Shown here: positions 9,379 through 18,920 of the stretch, piece after piece
How the letters are laid out: each line of letters begins with the position of its first letter
How positions within the stretch are numbered: the stretch's first letter is position 1
Source: Hyphomonas sp. Mor2
GTDB lineage: Bacteria; Pseudomonadota; Alphaproteobacteria; Caulobacterales; Hyphomonadaceae
Reading direction: 5' to 3'
Assembly: GCF_001854405.1 (NCBI RefSeq)
Contig: NZ_CP017718.1
Location: 1,488,001 to 1,552,000, forward strand
DNA length: 64,000 nucleotides
Program-made: the position numbers and the translations under genes
The notes under the pieces: model-generated
Databases searched by the model: none
Seen by the model: the letters and a program-made list of their open reading frames with translations, nothing else
Told to the model about the DNA's origin: nothing

Positions 9379-9405
9379 GAGAACGGAAGATGCATGAGGG
9401 CTGAG

Positions 9406-10707
9406 ATGATCAATAAAACCAAACAAACCGACACCGCCAAACTGGAGATCAAGGGCAAGACGCTCGAACTCCCCGTATTGAGCGGCACACACGGCCCCGA
9501 TGTGGTCGACGTCAAACGCCTCTACGCCGATGGCGGCGTATTCACTCTCGACCCCGGCTTTACATCGACCGGCTCCTGCGAGAGCCAGATCACCTTTATC
9601 GATGGTGAAAAAGGTATTCTTCTGCACCGAGGCTACCCCATCGACCAACTCGCCGAGCAATCCGGCTTTCTTGAAGTTGCCTATCTTCTGCTGAACGGCG
9701 AGCTGCCTACCCAGGCTGAGTTCCGCGAGTTTAACGGTCGTGTGACACAGCACACACTGCTCCACACTCAGATGGACCGCTTCTTTGATGGATTCCGCCG
9801 TGACAGCCACCCGATGGCGATGCTGACCGGCACCGTCGGTGCGATGTCAGCTTTCTATCCTGGCGCCATGGACAGCTCGGACCCGGAAGAGCGCAATCTC
9901 GCCTATGTTCGCCTGATCGCAAAAATGCCAACTCTGGCGGCCCGCATCTACAAATACACTCAAGGTCAGAAATTCGTAGACCCTATCAACGAGTTGTCCT
10001 ACGGCGAGAATTTCCTGCGTATGTGCTTCTCGGTTCCAGCTGAGAAATACAAGACAACGCAGACCCTGGCCCGGGCCATGGACAAGATTTTCATCCTGCA
10101 TGCTGACCACGAGCAGAACGCCTCGACGTCAACTGTACGCCTCGCAGGTTCGTCCGGCGCTCACCCTTATGCCGCGATTGCCGCAGGGGTTGCCTCGCTC
10201 TGGGGTCCAAGCCATGGCGGCGCGAACGAAGCCTGTCTCAACATGTTGCATGAGATTGGCACGGTTGACCGGATCCCGGAATATATCGAAAAATCAAAGG
10301 ACAAGTCGGACAGCTTCCGCCTGATGGGCTTCGGCCACCGCGTCTACAAGAATTACGACCCACGCGCGACCGTGATGCAGAAAACGGCGCACGAAGTGCT
10401 CGACGAGCTTGGTATCGACACGCCAACCTTGCGCGTCGCCAAGGAGCTGGAGCGCCTGGCGCTGGAAGACGACTATTTCCGCGAGAAGAAACTCTATCCG
10501 AATGTTGACTTCTATTCCGGCATCATCCTCGATGCGATGGGCTTCCCGACCGATATGTTTACGGTCCTGTTTGCACTCGCTCGAACCGTCGGCTGGTGTT
10601 CGCAGCTGAACGAATTCATCGAGGATCCCTCTCAGCGGATCGGCCGTCCACGTCAGATTTATACGGGTGCAGCGCAGCGCGACTTCGTGCCTATTTCGAA
10701 GCGCTGA
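9406..10707 (+). CDS. gltA: Citrate synthase (type II, hexameric class)
   Basis: GltA condenses oxaloacetate and acetyl-CoA to citrate, the entry step of the TCA cycle. The protein has 433 residues from ATG 9406. An in-frame ATG at 9394 would add four residues and has the better upstream purine stretch (GGAAGA), so the exact start is open. Landmarks are [26 protein letters not shown], the active-site histidine in [20 protein letters not shown], and [15 protein letters not shown] with the second catalytic His, then the Asp in VDFYSGI. The N-terminal 50-residue beta domain is that of Gram-negative type II enzymes, which are often NADH-regulated. The 3' end overlaps lpxB tail to tail by 17 bases. 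Confidence 0.97.
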   Translation: MINKTKQTDTAKLEIKGKTLELPVLSGTHGPDVVDVKRLYADGGVFTLDPGFTSTGSCESQITFIDGEKGILLHRGYPIDQLAEQSGFLEVAYLLLNGELPTQAEFREFNGRVTQHTLLHTQMDRFFDGFRRDSHPMAMLTGTVGAMSAFYPGAMDSSDPEERNLAYVRLIAKMPTLAARIYKYTQGQKFVDPINELSYGENFLRMCFSVPAEKYKTTQTLARAMDKIFILHADHEQNASTSTVRLAGSSGAHPYAAIAAGVASLWGPSHGGANEACLNMLHEIGTVDRIPEYIEKSKDKSDSFRLMGFGHRVYKNYDPRATVMQKTAHEVLDELGIDTPTLRVAKELERLALEDDYFREKKLYPNVDFYSGIILDAMGFPTDMFTVLFALARTVGWCSQLNEFIEDPSQRIGRPRQIYTGAAQRDFVPISKR

Positions 10708-11854
10708 TGACATCCAGAACGGTTTGCGCCGCTATCACCGGCGCGGCTTCATTGCGCTCTCCCATTCGGGAGAGCGCTTTGTTTTGAGCCTCGATCTGGG
10801 CTGTTAGCGTTGTAAAATCGGACAGGAGTGCCTGCGCGCGTTGCGCCAGAGCGTCTGCGCGAAAACGCGTCTGCACATATTCAGGGGCAATTTCGGTGTC
10901 ATCAGCTGCGATGTTCAGCAAGGTGATGTGCGCGGGCTTGTACAGGAGATAGCGCGCCAGTGCCCAAGTGATCCAGCCGGTCTTGTATCCGACAATGAAG
11001 GGTGTGCCCTGCACCGCCAACTCGCTGGTGACTGTGCCGGAACAGGCAAGCGCCAGGTCAGCGGCGGCCATGATATCTGCCGGATTGTCCGCCTCTTCCG
11101 TGATCGTGGCCCAGTCCGATAGGTTCGGGTAATCCGCCAGGAATTGCGCCCGAACTGACGGTGCAGGAGAGGTCACAATGCGTAAATCCGGTCGCTCCGA
11201 CTTCATCAGCCAGGCCGCCTCCATCAGGATCGGCGCGACCCGTTTGATCTCGCTTGCGCGACTGCCTGGCAGGACCAAAATCATCTGGTCCTCCTCAGAT
11301 AGACCGAGCTTGGCGCGGTAGGCTTCGCGCTCTCCTTTTTCGGTACGGCTCAATGCGGGGTTGCCCATCACGGTCACAGGCAGCCCGAAAGGCTCGTAGT
11401 AATCCGTCTCCATCTCATGGATACAAATCAGATGATCCACCAGGGCAGACAGGGTTTTCGCCCGCCCTGCCCGCGTCGCCCAAACCTGAGGACCGACGAG
11501 CTTGATCAGTTTGATCGCCGGATCGCGGGCGCGTACCCGTTGCGCGACGCGCAGCATGAACCCCCAGGAATCGACCAGAATCACCGCGTCAGGCTTGAAC
11601 TGCAAAATGGCGTCAGCGGCGGCATCTGCCAGTTTCACGACTGTGCCGTAAGCTTTGAGCCCTTCAAAGAGCCCCAAAATTGAGAGCGGTGCGATATCGA
11701 TTGGCGACTCGATTCCAACCTTTTCGAGTTCCCTGCCCCCTATTCCAGCAATCACGGCGTCTGCTTGCGCCACCTTGATAGCTTCGACTGTTTCACGCGC
11801 GAGCAGGTCGCCGGAGGGCTCCGCCGCGACCATGAAAATCCGCGGCCCGGTCAC
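10691..11854 (-). CDS. lpxB: Lipid-A-disaccharide synthase
   Basis: LpxB is a GT19 glycosyltransferase that joins lipid X and UDP-2,3-diacylglucosamine to form the tetraacyl disaccharide of lipid A at the inner membrane. The protein has 387 residues and starts [20 protein letters not shown] chose the GTG at 11854 because it overlaps the lpxI stop as GTGA and gives the conserved N-terminus; the longer open frame only reads through lpxI. Signatures include [27 protein letters not shown] and the acceptor region [22 protein letters not shown]. It is the last gene of the leftward lpxD-lpxA-lpxI-lpxB series and supplies the product of LpxI directly as its substrate. Confidence 0.96.
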   Translation of the reverse strand: MTGPRIFMVAAEPSGDLLARETVEAIKVAQADAVIAGIGGRELEKVGIESPIDIAPLSILGLFEGLKAYGTVVKLADAAADAILQFKPDAVILVDSWGFMLRVAQRVRARDPAIKLIKLVGPQVWATRAGRAKTLSALVDHLICIHEMETDYYEPFGLPVTVMGNPALSRTEKGEREAYRAKLGLSEEDQMILVLPGSRASEIKRVAPILMEAAWLMKSERPDLRIVTSPAPSVRAQFLADYPNLSDWATITEEADNPADIMAAADLALACSGTVTSELAVQGTPFIVGYKTGWITWALARYLLYKPAHITLLNIAADDTEIAPEYVQTRFRADALAQRAQALLSDFTTLTAQIEAQNKALSRMGERNEAAPVIAAQTVLDVISASK

Positions 11855-12693
11855 GTGTCCCAATCCTGCGGAAAGCCGTAGAGAAACAGGCCAAGCGCCT
11901 CTGCGTGCGCTTTCACTGTTTCGACGTCCACAATCAGTGCACCACCAGCTTCGTAGCCAATGCCGGCGAGTCCGGCTGCAGACGCGCCATCCAGGGTCTT
12001 CTTGCCAAGGGTCGGAAGGTCGATCCGCCGTTCCTGCTGAGGCTTGGGGCGTTTGACCAGGACACCGAGGCGTTCGTGCGAGGATCCGCGAATTTCTGTG
12101 GGCAGGTCCGCACAGCGCTTCAACATTTCGTCTGTGCCTTCCTGGGCCTCGACGCACAGCACCAGTCCGTTCGCGACAATCGCGCCCTGACCAATGTCCA
12201 TTCGTCCGATTTCCAGCGCGACATATGCCGCCTTCTTCAGATCCTCAATCTGTACATCTGTCGGCTCCGGCCCTGCCAGCAAGCCTTCGGGCGCCTGCAG
12301 GTTTCCGGCGGCTTCGTTTGCCCCGACAATCTCGAATCCTTCATCCTCAAAGACCTTGATCATGAAAGTGAGTAGCGCATCATCGCCTTTGCGCGCGGCG
12401 GAGATGGCTTTTGGCAACAGGGACATGCCTTTCATGTCCGGTTTCAAGGCCTTGAAATCCGGACGCTTTACAACACCCGCGAAACAGATCTGCTCGCATC
12501 CGGCCTGCCGAAACGCCTTGATCGCCTTGCCGATCTCGGCAATCCCGCTGACCTCACCTGGAAACTGTTCGAGACCTGCTTCCTCGAACCCTTTCAAGCG
12601 CAGCACATAAACGCCCTGACCGCGCGCGGTCGCGGCTTCGGCCACCTGAACCGGCAATTCGCCTAAGCCTGCAATAATGCCGAGTGGTGCCAA
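11851..12693 (-). CDS. lpxI: UDP-2,3-diacylglucosamine pyrophosphatase LpxI
   Basis: LpxI (formerly DUF1009) hydrolyses UDP-2,3-diacylglucosamine to lipid X and UMP. It is the alphaproteobacterial replacement for LpxH, to which it is unrelated. The 280-residue protein begins APLGIIAGLGELPVQVAEAA and has GADGALV-region equivalents such as MKGMSLLPKAISAARKGDDALL and VLCVEAQEGTDEML. It ends with a GGALIVDVETVKAHAEALGLFLYG stretch typical of the family. The start codon is TTG at 12693, backed by a strong AGGAGG five bases upstream. It is coupled to lpxB by a GTGA overlap and lies 9 bases after lpxA. Confidence 0.95.
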   Translation of the reverse strand: MAPLGIIAGLGELPVQVAEAATARGQGVYVLRLKGFEEAGLEQFPGEVSGIAEIGKAIKAFRQAGCEQICFAGVVKRPDFKALKPDMKGMSLLPKAISAARKGDDALLTFMIKVFEDEGFEIVGANEAAGNLQAPEGLLAGPEPTDVQIEDLKKAAYVALEIGRMDIGQGAIVANGLVLCVEAQEGTDEMLKRCADLPTEIRGSSHERLGVLVKRPKPQQERRIDLPTLGKKTLDGASAAGLAGIGYEAGGALIVDVETVKAHAEALGLFLYGFPQDWDT

Positions 12694-12702
12694 GCCCGCC
12701 TC

Positions 12703-13494
12703 CTATCGTGGCAAACACAAAGCGCGATTCTTGCTGCTTCGAATAAAATCCACGATTTGCATGACTTCGGCGGTTTCGGCAAATGTCGCCGCGGTGTCTT
12801 CGAGGCGTTCGGAAAACGTGCCTTCTTTGGCGTACAGCATACGATAGGCAGAGCGCAGGCTACGAATGGTCTCTCTGGAGAAACCGCGGCGTTTGAGTCC
12901 GACGACATTCAAACCCGCCAAGTGCGCATGATTGCCGACCACGGACCCGAACGGAATGACATCTGCGACCAGGATTGATCCACCGCCCACAAAAGCGTGG
13001 TCTCCGATCCGGCACCATTGATGAACAGCGACGGCCCCGCCAAACCAGACCTGCTCGCCGACGGTCACGTGTCCGCCAATATGGGTATTGTTGGCGATCA
13101 CGCATTTATTGCCGACGACGCAGTCATGCGCCGCATGCGTATGCGCCATGAACAGACACTCTTCGCCGACGCGCGTGACGCCGCCATGCTCGGGTGATCC
13201 CGCATGCAGAGTCGTGTGTTCGCGCATGACGGTGCGGGCGCCCACCTCCAGGCGGGACTCGTCACTATCGCGATAGCCAAGCACTTGTGGTGGCCCACCC
13301 AGGACCGAGCCGGGAAACACTTCCACACCCTCATGCAGCACGGTCCGCCCGATCACGGTCGATTTGGGATGCAGTGTGACATTGTCCTGAACAATCGCAC
13401 TGGGACCGACATAGGCCATCGCGCCGACGGTGACATTGGCACCGAGCTCAGCGCCGTCTTCAACGACAGCCGTAGGGTGAATGGTGACGCTCAT
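12703..13494 (-). CDS. lpxA: UDP-N-acetylglucosamine O-acyltransferase
   Basis: LpxA adds a 3-hydroxyacyl chain from ACP to UDP-GlcNAc, the first step of lipid A synthesis. The 263-residue protein is a left-handed beta-helix built of hexapeptide repeats (IHPTAVVEDGAELGANVTVGAMAYVG and on). The catalytic-base region is FMAHTHAAHDCVVGNKCVIANN, which contains the conserved His-rich stretch, and a helical C-terminal domain follows. It overlaps lpxD by 4 bases (ATGA). In most relatives fabZ would sit between these two genes; here there is no room for it. Confidence 0.97.
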   Translation of the reverse strand: MSVTIHPTAVVEDGAELGANVTVGAMAYVGPSAIVQDNVTLHPKSTVIGRTVLHEGVEVFPGSVLGGPPQVLGYRDSDESRLEVGARTVMREHTTLHAGSPEHGGVTRVGEECLFMAHTHAAHDCVVGNKCVIANNTHIGGHVTVGEQVWFGGAVAVHQWCRIGDHAFVGGGSILVADVIPFGSVVGNHAHLAGLNVVGLKRRGFSRETIRSLRSAYRMLYAKEGTFSERLEDTAATFAETAEVMQIVDFIRSSKNRALCLPR

Positions 13495-14495
13495 TTGGGC
13501 TTCTTCTTAGGCGCGACTTGCTTCTGGATCCAGGCAATTTCACGCAAGTACTGGCGCAAGGGCCGCGCCGGACTGCCGCCCCAGGTCTCCCCTGCGGGGA
13601 TATCGCGGAATATCCCGGAGGCCGCCGCCAGCTGTGCACCAGCGCCAATATGGACATGATCTGCGATGCCGACGCGGCCGCCCATGACGACGCCATCATC
13701 GATCGAACTGGTTCCCGAAATGCCGGTAAAGCTCGCCATCATGACATTGCGGCCAATGACGACATTGTGGGCGATCTGTACGAGATTATCGATCTTGGTG
13801 CGCTCGCCGATGATCGTATCATCAAAGGCACCGCGATCGACGCAGGTATTGGCGCCGATTGTCACCAGATCCTGAATGATGACGCGCCCCCATTGCGGCA
13901 CGTCCTCAGCCCCTGCGGGACCACCCGTCACGCCAAAACCCGCTTCGCCAATGCTGACCCCGGCCAGGATCGTCACGTCATTGCCGATCAGTGCACAGCG
14001 GATCGACGCATTTGGCCCGATCTTGGTTCTGGCCCCGATCTGCACGCCGGGCCCGATCACCGCGCCGGGCGCGATTTGCGCATGCTCGCCGATTGCGGCA
14101 CCGGCGCCAATAACGGCGCTGGGCGCGACCTCGGCGCTAGGATGGATCGATGCAGGGGCGCCACTTGCCGTCCAGGGCTTGAGCTCAAACAGGGCTTCTC
14201 CTGCCAGTTTTTGAGCATATCTCGGGTGCGATACAACAACCGGCACAACGCCTTCGGGCAACGCGTCCGCAGCCTTCTCCTGGACGAAACAGGCCGATGC
14301 CCGCTCGCTGACATCTACACCGCGCTTGGGGTCGCCCTCAAAAAAACAGATCTCGCCTTTGCGCGCTTTGGCGGCAGCGGCGATGCTGTTTATTTCGGGA
14401 TCCACATCGACGCTGGATGACAAACCGCAGACATCCAAAAGGGTCCGCAGCGATTGCGGACCCTTGAAGGTGTAGAAGCGTTCGTCGACTGGCAT
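13491..14495 (-). CDS. lpxD: UDP-3-O-(3-hydroxyacyl)glucosamine N-acyltransferase
   Basis: LpxD N-acylates UDP-3-O-acyl-glucosamine, the third step of lipid A synthesis. The 334-residue protein has an N-terminal uridine-binding domain (about residues 1-110, ending HPRYAQKLAGEALFEL) and then a hexapeptide-repeat beta-helix (HPSAEVAPSAVIGAGAAIGEHAQIAPG onward). The active-site histidine lies in DNLVQIAHNVVIGRNVMMAS. The C-terminal helix ends KKKPK. The gene lies 18 bases downstream of the ompH-like gene and overlaps lpxA, so periplasmic chaperone and lipid A synthesis are probably co-transcribed. Confidence 0.97.
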   Translation of the reverse strand: MPVDERFYTFKGPQSLRTLLDVCGLSSSVDVDPEINSIAAAAKARKGEICFFEGDPKRGVDVSERASACFVQEKAADALPEGVVPVVVSHPRYAQKLAGEALFELKPWTASGAPASIHPSAEVAPSAVIGAGAAIGEHAQIAPGAVIGPGVQIGARTKIGPNASIRCALIGNDVTILAGVSIGEAGFGVTGGPAGAEDVPQWGRVIIQDLVTIGANTCVDRGAFDDTIIGERTKIDNLVQIAHNVVIGRNVMMASFTGISGTSSIDDGVVMGGRVGIADHVHIGAGAQLAAASGIFRDIPAGETWGGSPARPLRQYLREIAWIQKQVAPKKKPK

Positions 14496-14513
14496 CAGCC
14501 CCCCGATGTCGGC

Positions 14514-15107
14514 TTATTGCTGCGCAGGCTGGGCCGGAAGCTTCTGGCGCGTGACCGCAATCGTTGGAGTCGCAGCATCCATCTTGGCAATCACGGAGGC
14601 CGTCACATCGGTTGCCTCGTCGGAAAAAATCACGCTCGAGCGGTCCAGGATGACATTCGCACTGTTTTCAGTCACGACTTCTCGGAGCACAGGCACCAAG
14701 GCATTGTTCAGGTCGATCAGTGCCTTGCGTTCGGTCAGCGCAAGTTCTTGCGCCGCGATCTGTCGGCTCCGGTTAAACTCGTTCGCTTTACGCGCGTAGT
14801 TTTCAACTTCGGTTTTCAGGGCTGCATCCGCGCGCATGGCCTCTGGGGTCATGTTGGCGGTTTTAGCTTCAATCGCCGCACCTTCCGTTTGAAGTTGGGT
14901 CGCTGTGGGCTGCAATTCCGCCTGCATCGCGGCTTCAATGCCCTGGATCTTGGTGGCCACGTCCTGACCAGCCTTGCTCTGGGTCAGGACTTGAGCCCGG
15001 TCAATGACAATGACAGTCGTGCCTTGCGCATAAGCCGCAGAAGCGAGGGCGAGCGGCGTGGATACTGCGATCGCAAGCGCCGTGAGAATGGATTTAACGG
15101 GGAACAT
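14514..15107 (-). CDS. OmpH/Skp-family periplasmic chaperone
   Basis: Skp-like proteins are trimeric periplasmic chaperones that carry unfolded outer-membrane proteins to the BAM complex. This 197-residue protein has a signal peptide (residues 1 to about 27, cleavage near SAAYAQG), a beta strand TTVIVIDRAQVLTQSKAGQDVATKIQ and long helical hairpin arms rich in Ala, Gln and Glu (about residues 50-150). The C-terminal segment SVIFSDEATDVTASVIAKMD is also typical. The C-terminal tail is Gln/Pro/Ala rich. It lies directly downstream of bamA, the usual place, which strengthens the call despite the weak sequence conservation of the family. Confidence 0.9.
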   Translation of the reverse strand: MFPVKSILTALAIAVSTPLALASAAYAQGTTVIVIDRAQVLTQSKAGQDVATKIQGIEAAMQAELQPTATQLQTEGAAIEAKTANMTPEAMRADAALKTEVENYARKANEFNRSRQIAAQELALTERKALIDLNNALVPVLREVVTENSANVILDRSSVIFSDEATDVTASVIAKMDAATPTIAVTRQKLPAQPAQQ

Positions 15108-15138
15108 GTGTCTCTCTCCTGTGAGAACAATGATTGAA

Positions 15139-17715
15139 CTAGAAACGCGTGGACGTACTGAATCGGAAAGTCTCCGTCCGGTCGTACTCCGCCTTGCGCA
15201 AGATTTGTGAGAAGTCGAACTGAATTGGTCCGAACGGTGAGTCCCAGCCCACTGAGAGGCCCGCGGACGCGCGGAGTCCTAGAGCATCTCTGACAGATCG
15301 AGAGGCAGGTAGCCCCCCTGGAATGTTGTTGAATTGCCCGGCCCGCGTCGTGAAGAATATTTCGTCTTCGATGTCGATATCATCTAGAATACCGACGGAT
15401 CCGGCCTCAATGAACAGTTTGGTTCGAATACCATACTCTTCAGGCAGATAATTGGGGATCGTGATCTCGCCGGTCCCCTGATAGTAGACCTTACCGCCAA
15501 GTGAGTTTTGCGGAATGACTTCGATAATGTTGCCTTCCGTATCGGCAATCACGTCAACCACGCGCGGTCCGAGACCGGCCACATCAAAGCCGCGGAAGGA
15601 CGAGCCGCCGCGGAAGAAGCGGTTATTGATCCGGATGCTCTCATCGTCACCCAGCGGCTCAATGGCCCCGGCCGACAGACGCACGCTGGCGCGCACGCCC
15701 TTGAAGATTCCGCGATAAGTCGCTCCGGTCACTTCCGTGCGGAGATATTGCACGTCGCCGCCAACCCCTGCCAGGTCCTGCGAGATCGAGAAGTCGAAGC
15801 CACCGGTAGGCGCAATCGGATCGTTCCGGCGATCCCAATTGAAGGAATAGCCGATCAAGGACGTAATATCCGACCGCTCACTGTTACAGATGGTCGAGCG
15901 GAAGGCGAACAGCTCCGAGCACTGGTCGACAATGATGGTGCCATCAGGCAGAGGCACCCGATCGATCGGCACTGGGACTGGGACGAGCGTATCATCGCTC
16001 GGATCATCGGGCGTTGCCGGAATATTCTGATCGATCAGAATGTCTTCCGTCGCCAATGCTCCGGTCGATTCCACAATGACCAGAGGTGTGTCTTCGACGT
16101 TGATTTCGTCTGACTGAAGGCGATAACGCAGTTGCAGTCCGGTATTGTCGGTCACCGGGAAGCCGAAGTTCACACCCGCACCGATCGTCTCGGATTCAAA
16201 GTCGGATACATCCAGAAAATCAGACCGGGTCGAGAAGAGTTCCAAGCCGGCGGACAGATTGCGATCCAGGAAACGCGGTTCCTGGAAGCGGAAATCCACG
16301 AATTGCTGACGATCGGACGCCGACAAGCGCGCAATCAGGGTCTGACCTCGTCCACGCAGGTTACGCTGTGAGACACTGAGATCGATCAAGAACGCATCTA
16401 CGGACGAGAACCCTGCGGCGAAAGAGAGCTCGCCTGTAGCCTGCTCTTTCACTTCCAGGTCCACCACCGTGCGGTCGGGCCGCGACCCAGCGCGCTCGGT
16501 AATCTCGACCTCTTCGAAATAGCCCAGCGCACGGACGCGATTGCGTGACCGGTCGAGCAGGACGCGGTTGAAGGCATCGCCTTCAGCCACACGCAACTCG
16601 CGTCGGATCACGCGATCCAGAGTGCTTGTGTTTCCGACAATATTGATCCGTTCGATATAGACACGCGGGCCTTCATCAATCGCGAAAGTCACATTGACCT
16701 TGCGCGTCTCGGGATCCGCCTCGAGCCGGGGATTGATATCCACGAAGGCGTACCCTGCGATGCCTGCCGCGTAGGTGAGTGTGTCGATCGTATCCTCGAT
16801 CAGGTCGCCACGGAACAGGTCCCCATCCTGAATTGGAACGGCCCGGCGCAGGCCTTCAGAGCTGAGCTTGTCGAGCGCGGTTTCGACCTGCACGTCACCG
16901 AACGTATACTGTTCGCCTTCTTCGATCGTGTAGGTGATGTAAAAGTCTTCGCGATCTGGCGTCAGATCTGCCACGGCCGAAATAACCCGAAAGTCGTAAT
17001 AGCCGCGATTCTGATAGAACTGGCGCAACAGTTCCCGGTCATATTCCAGTCGGCCTGGATCGTAATTGTCGTTTGAGCTGAAGAATCGCCACCAGCGCGA
17101 CTGCTTGGTCACAACTTCGCTGCGCAGGCGCCGGTCGGTGAATTCATTATTGCCAATGAAGTTGATCGCACGAACACCCGTCACCGGGCCTTCGGTGACC
17201 ACAAACACCAGGTCGACCCGGTTCTGGTCGAGCGGCTTGTATTGCGGCTCCACCGTCGCTGAGAAGCGCCCGGATTGGCGGTACAGTTCAAGAATGCGCT
17301 GTACATCGGCCTGCACGCGGGCGGCCGTGAAGATCCCGCGCGGTGCGGCTTGAACCTCTTCGCGCAGCTTATCGTCGTCCAATGCGCTGTTGCCCTCGAA
17401 CAGGACCCGGTTGATGATTGGATTTTCGACAACGCGGACGACGAGGTCAGGACCGGCCTTTTCGAAGCTCGCATCGGCGAACAGACCGGTGGCAAACAGG
17501 GTTTTCAGCGACAGGTCGATGCGCGACGGATCGAACGTGTCACCCGGTGCGACCAGCAAATAGGATTGCACCGTTCGGTCTTCGATACGCTGATTGCCTT
17601 CGATCCGGATCTGGCGAATGGTCTCGGAAGACTGAGCCACGGCTTCTACCACCGGCGTTCCGGTAATAGCGATCGCGCTCGTCGCCATAATGGCTGCAGC
17701 AAGTACTTTACGCAT
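15139..17715 (-). CDS. bamA: Outer membrane protein assembly factor BamA
   Basis: BamA is the Omp85-family core of the machine that inserts beta-barrel proteins into the outer membrane. From ATG 17715 the protein has 858 residues with a signal peptide (MRKVLAAAIMATSAIAITG...). An open frame continues upstream but lacks signal-peptide character. Five POTRA repeats fill about residues 35-430 (the first starts IRQIRIEGNQRIEDRTVQSYL), and a 16-strand barrel follows. The barrel shows the conserved FFRGGSSFRGFDVAGLGPR (VRGF/Y-type loop 6) and SVGWDSPFGPIQFDFS, and the chain ends FSTSTRF with the terminal Phe of a barrel signal. A long insertion between barrel strands (DPSDDTLVPVPVPIDRVPLPDGT) is unusual. 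Confidence 0.97.
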   Translation of the reverse strand: MRKVLAAAIMATSAIAITGTPVVEAVAQSSETIRQIRIEGNQRIEDRTVQSYLLVAPGDTFDPSRIDLSLKTLFATGLFADASFEKAGPDLVVRVVENPIINRVLFEGNSALDDDKLREEVQAAPRGIFTAARVQADVQRILELYRQSGRFSATVEPQYKPLDQNRVDLVFVVTEGPVTGVRAINFIGNNEFTDRRLRSEVVTKQSRWWRFFSSNDNYDPGRLEYDRELLRQFYQNRGYYDFRVISAVADLTPDREDFYITYTIEEGEQYTFGDVQVETALDKLSSEGLRRAVPIQDGDLFRGDLIEDTIDTLTYAAGIAGYAFVDINPRLEADPETRKVNVTFAIDEGPRVYIERINIVGNTSTLDRVIRRELRVAEGDAFNRVLLDRSRNRVRALGYFEEVEITERAGSRPDRTVVDLEVKEQATGELSFAAGFSSVDAFLIDLSVSQRNLRGRGQTLIARLSASDRQQFVDFRFQEPRFLDRNLSAGLELFSTRSDFLDVSDFESETIGAGVNFGFPVTDNTGLQLRYRLQSDEINVEDTPLVIVESTGALATEDILIDQNIPATPDDPSDDTLVPVPVPIDRVPLPDGTIIVDQCSELFAFRSTICNSERSDITSLIGYSFNWDRRNDPIAPTGGFDFSISQDLAGVGGDVQYLRTEVTGATYRGIFKGVRASVRLSAGAIEPLGDDESIRINNRFFRGGSSFRGFDVAGLGPRVVDVIADTEGNIIEVIPQNSLGGKVYYQGTGEITIPNYLPEEYGIRTKLFIEAGSVGILDDIDIEDEIFFTTRAGQFNNIPGGLPASRSVRDALGLRASAGLSVGWDSPFGPIQFDFSQILRKAEYDRTETFRFSTSTRF

Positions 17716-17744
17716 CGATCCCTCGATCCTCCTCGGTAAGCGTC

Positions 17745-18920
17745 CTATTCGCTTGTTGGTCTTTCGAAAAGACCTGTTTCCAGAACATCGCCCCAAGTGA
17801 TGAAAACGAACATGGTCAATAGCAGACCAAGTCCCGCCATCAATGCCACTTCCTGCACCTTTTCCGGCATGACTTTGCCGGTGACAAATTCGTACGCGTT
17901 GAACACCAGATGTCCGCCATCAAGAACGGGCAGCGGCAACAGGTTGAAAAAGCCGATACCGATGGAGATCAGTGCGCAAAGCTGTAAGACCGACCATGCC
18001 AGCGAGCTCAAACGCGCGGACAAGGGCACGCTCTCAGCGCCCATGGTCTGATTGACGATGCGGCGCCCGGCATCGCCGATGGCCACTGGGCCGCTCATCA
18101 GGGCCAGAGGCTCCTTGCCGGTGATAATGCGCCCCAGCATATAGACGGTGTGTTCCACCGTGCTTTTGGTCTCGAGAACGCCTTTCCCGATTGCACTGAT
18201 CGGTCCATACCTGCGGTACTCGAGTGATTCGATGACCGGGGCGGGTGCAATTCCGATTGTGCCCTGCGGCACGATCTGACCGAGCTGGTTCTCACGAACT
18301 TCCCGGCGCGGCGTCACGGACAGGTTCAAAATCTCGTCCCCGCGTTGCACCTCAAAATCCAGGGCGCGTCCGGAGGACATGCTGGTGATGACGATGAGGT
18401 CGGCCAGCGCCTGGATGGGCTTTCCATCAATGGACTGGATGACATCGCCTGGCTCCATACCCGCCTCTGCAGCAGGATAATCGGGAGCCACGTTATAGGC
18501 GTACACATCATAAGTCTCGACACCGCGAACGGCGAAAAAGATGGCAAACAGCAGCACCGCGAGGACAAAATTTGCCGCCGGTCCCGCCAGCGCCACCAGC
18601 GATCGGGCGCCAACGCCCAATTGCGGATAGGGTTTGCCTTGAGGCCCTTGCTCCGTCTTCCCGACATCTCCGGGAAGCTGGCTTTCACCGACAAATTTTA
18701 CGAACCCACCCAGTGGAATCCAGTTCACCCGCCAGCGGGTTCCCTTTTTGTCGCGCGTTTCAAAGATGGGTTTGCCGAATCCAACGGAAAAGGACTCAAC
18801 GGCAGCGCCGAAATACCGGCCCATCCAATAATGCCCGAGTTCATGGATAATCACCACCACGCCCAGCAGGAATGCCAAGCATATCAGGAAAATCGGACCT
18901 TGCGACAGGATCTCGGTCAC
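17745..18920 (-). CDS. rseP: Site-2 protease RseP
   Basis: RseP is an inner-membrane zinc metalloprotease that cuts anti-sigma factors and leftover signal peptides inside the bilayer. From GTG 18920 it has 391 residues; that GTG overlaps the dxr stop as GTGA, and I prefer it over an ATG at 18944. The zinc motif is His26-Glu-Leu-Gly-His30 in the first membrane helix. A central PDZ region follows (AGMEPGDVIQSIDGKPIQALAD), then the third zinc ligand in NLLPLPVLDGGHLVFNAYE. Between dxr and bamA is its usual neighbourhood, which links envelope stress to outer-membrane assembly. Confidence 0.96.
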   Translation of the reverse strand: MTEILSQGPIFLICLAFLLGVVVIIHELGHYWMGRYFGAAVESFSVGFGKPIFETRDKKGTRWRVNWIPLGGFVKFVGESQLPGDVGKTEQGPQGKPYPQLGVGARSLVALAGPAANFVLAVLLFAIFFAVRGVETYDVYAYNVAPDYPAAEAGMEPGDVIQSIDGKPIQALADLIVITSMSSGRALDFEVQRGDEILNLSVTPRREVRENQLGQIVPQGTIGIAPAPVIESLEYRRYGPISAIGKGVLETKSTVEHTVYMLGRIITGKEPLALMSGPVAIGDAGRRIVNQTMGAESVPLSARLSSLAWSVLQLCALISIGIGFFNLLPLPVLDGGHLVFNAYEFVTGKVMPEKVQEVALMAGLGLLLTMFVFITWGDVLETGLFERPTSE

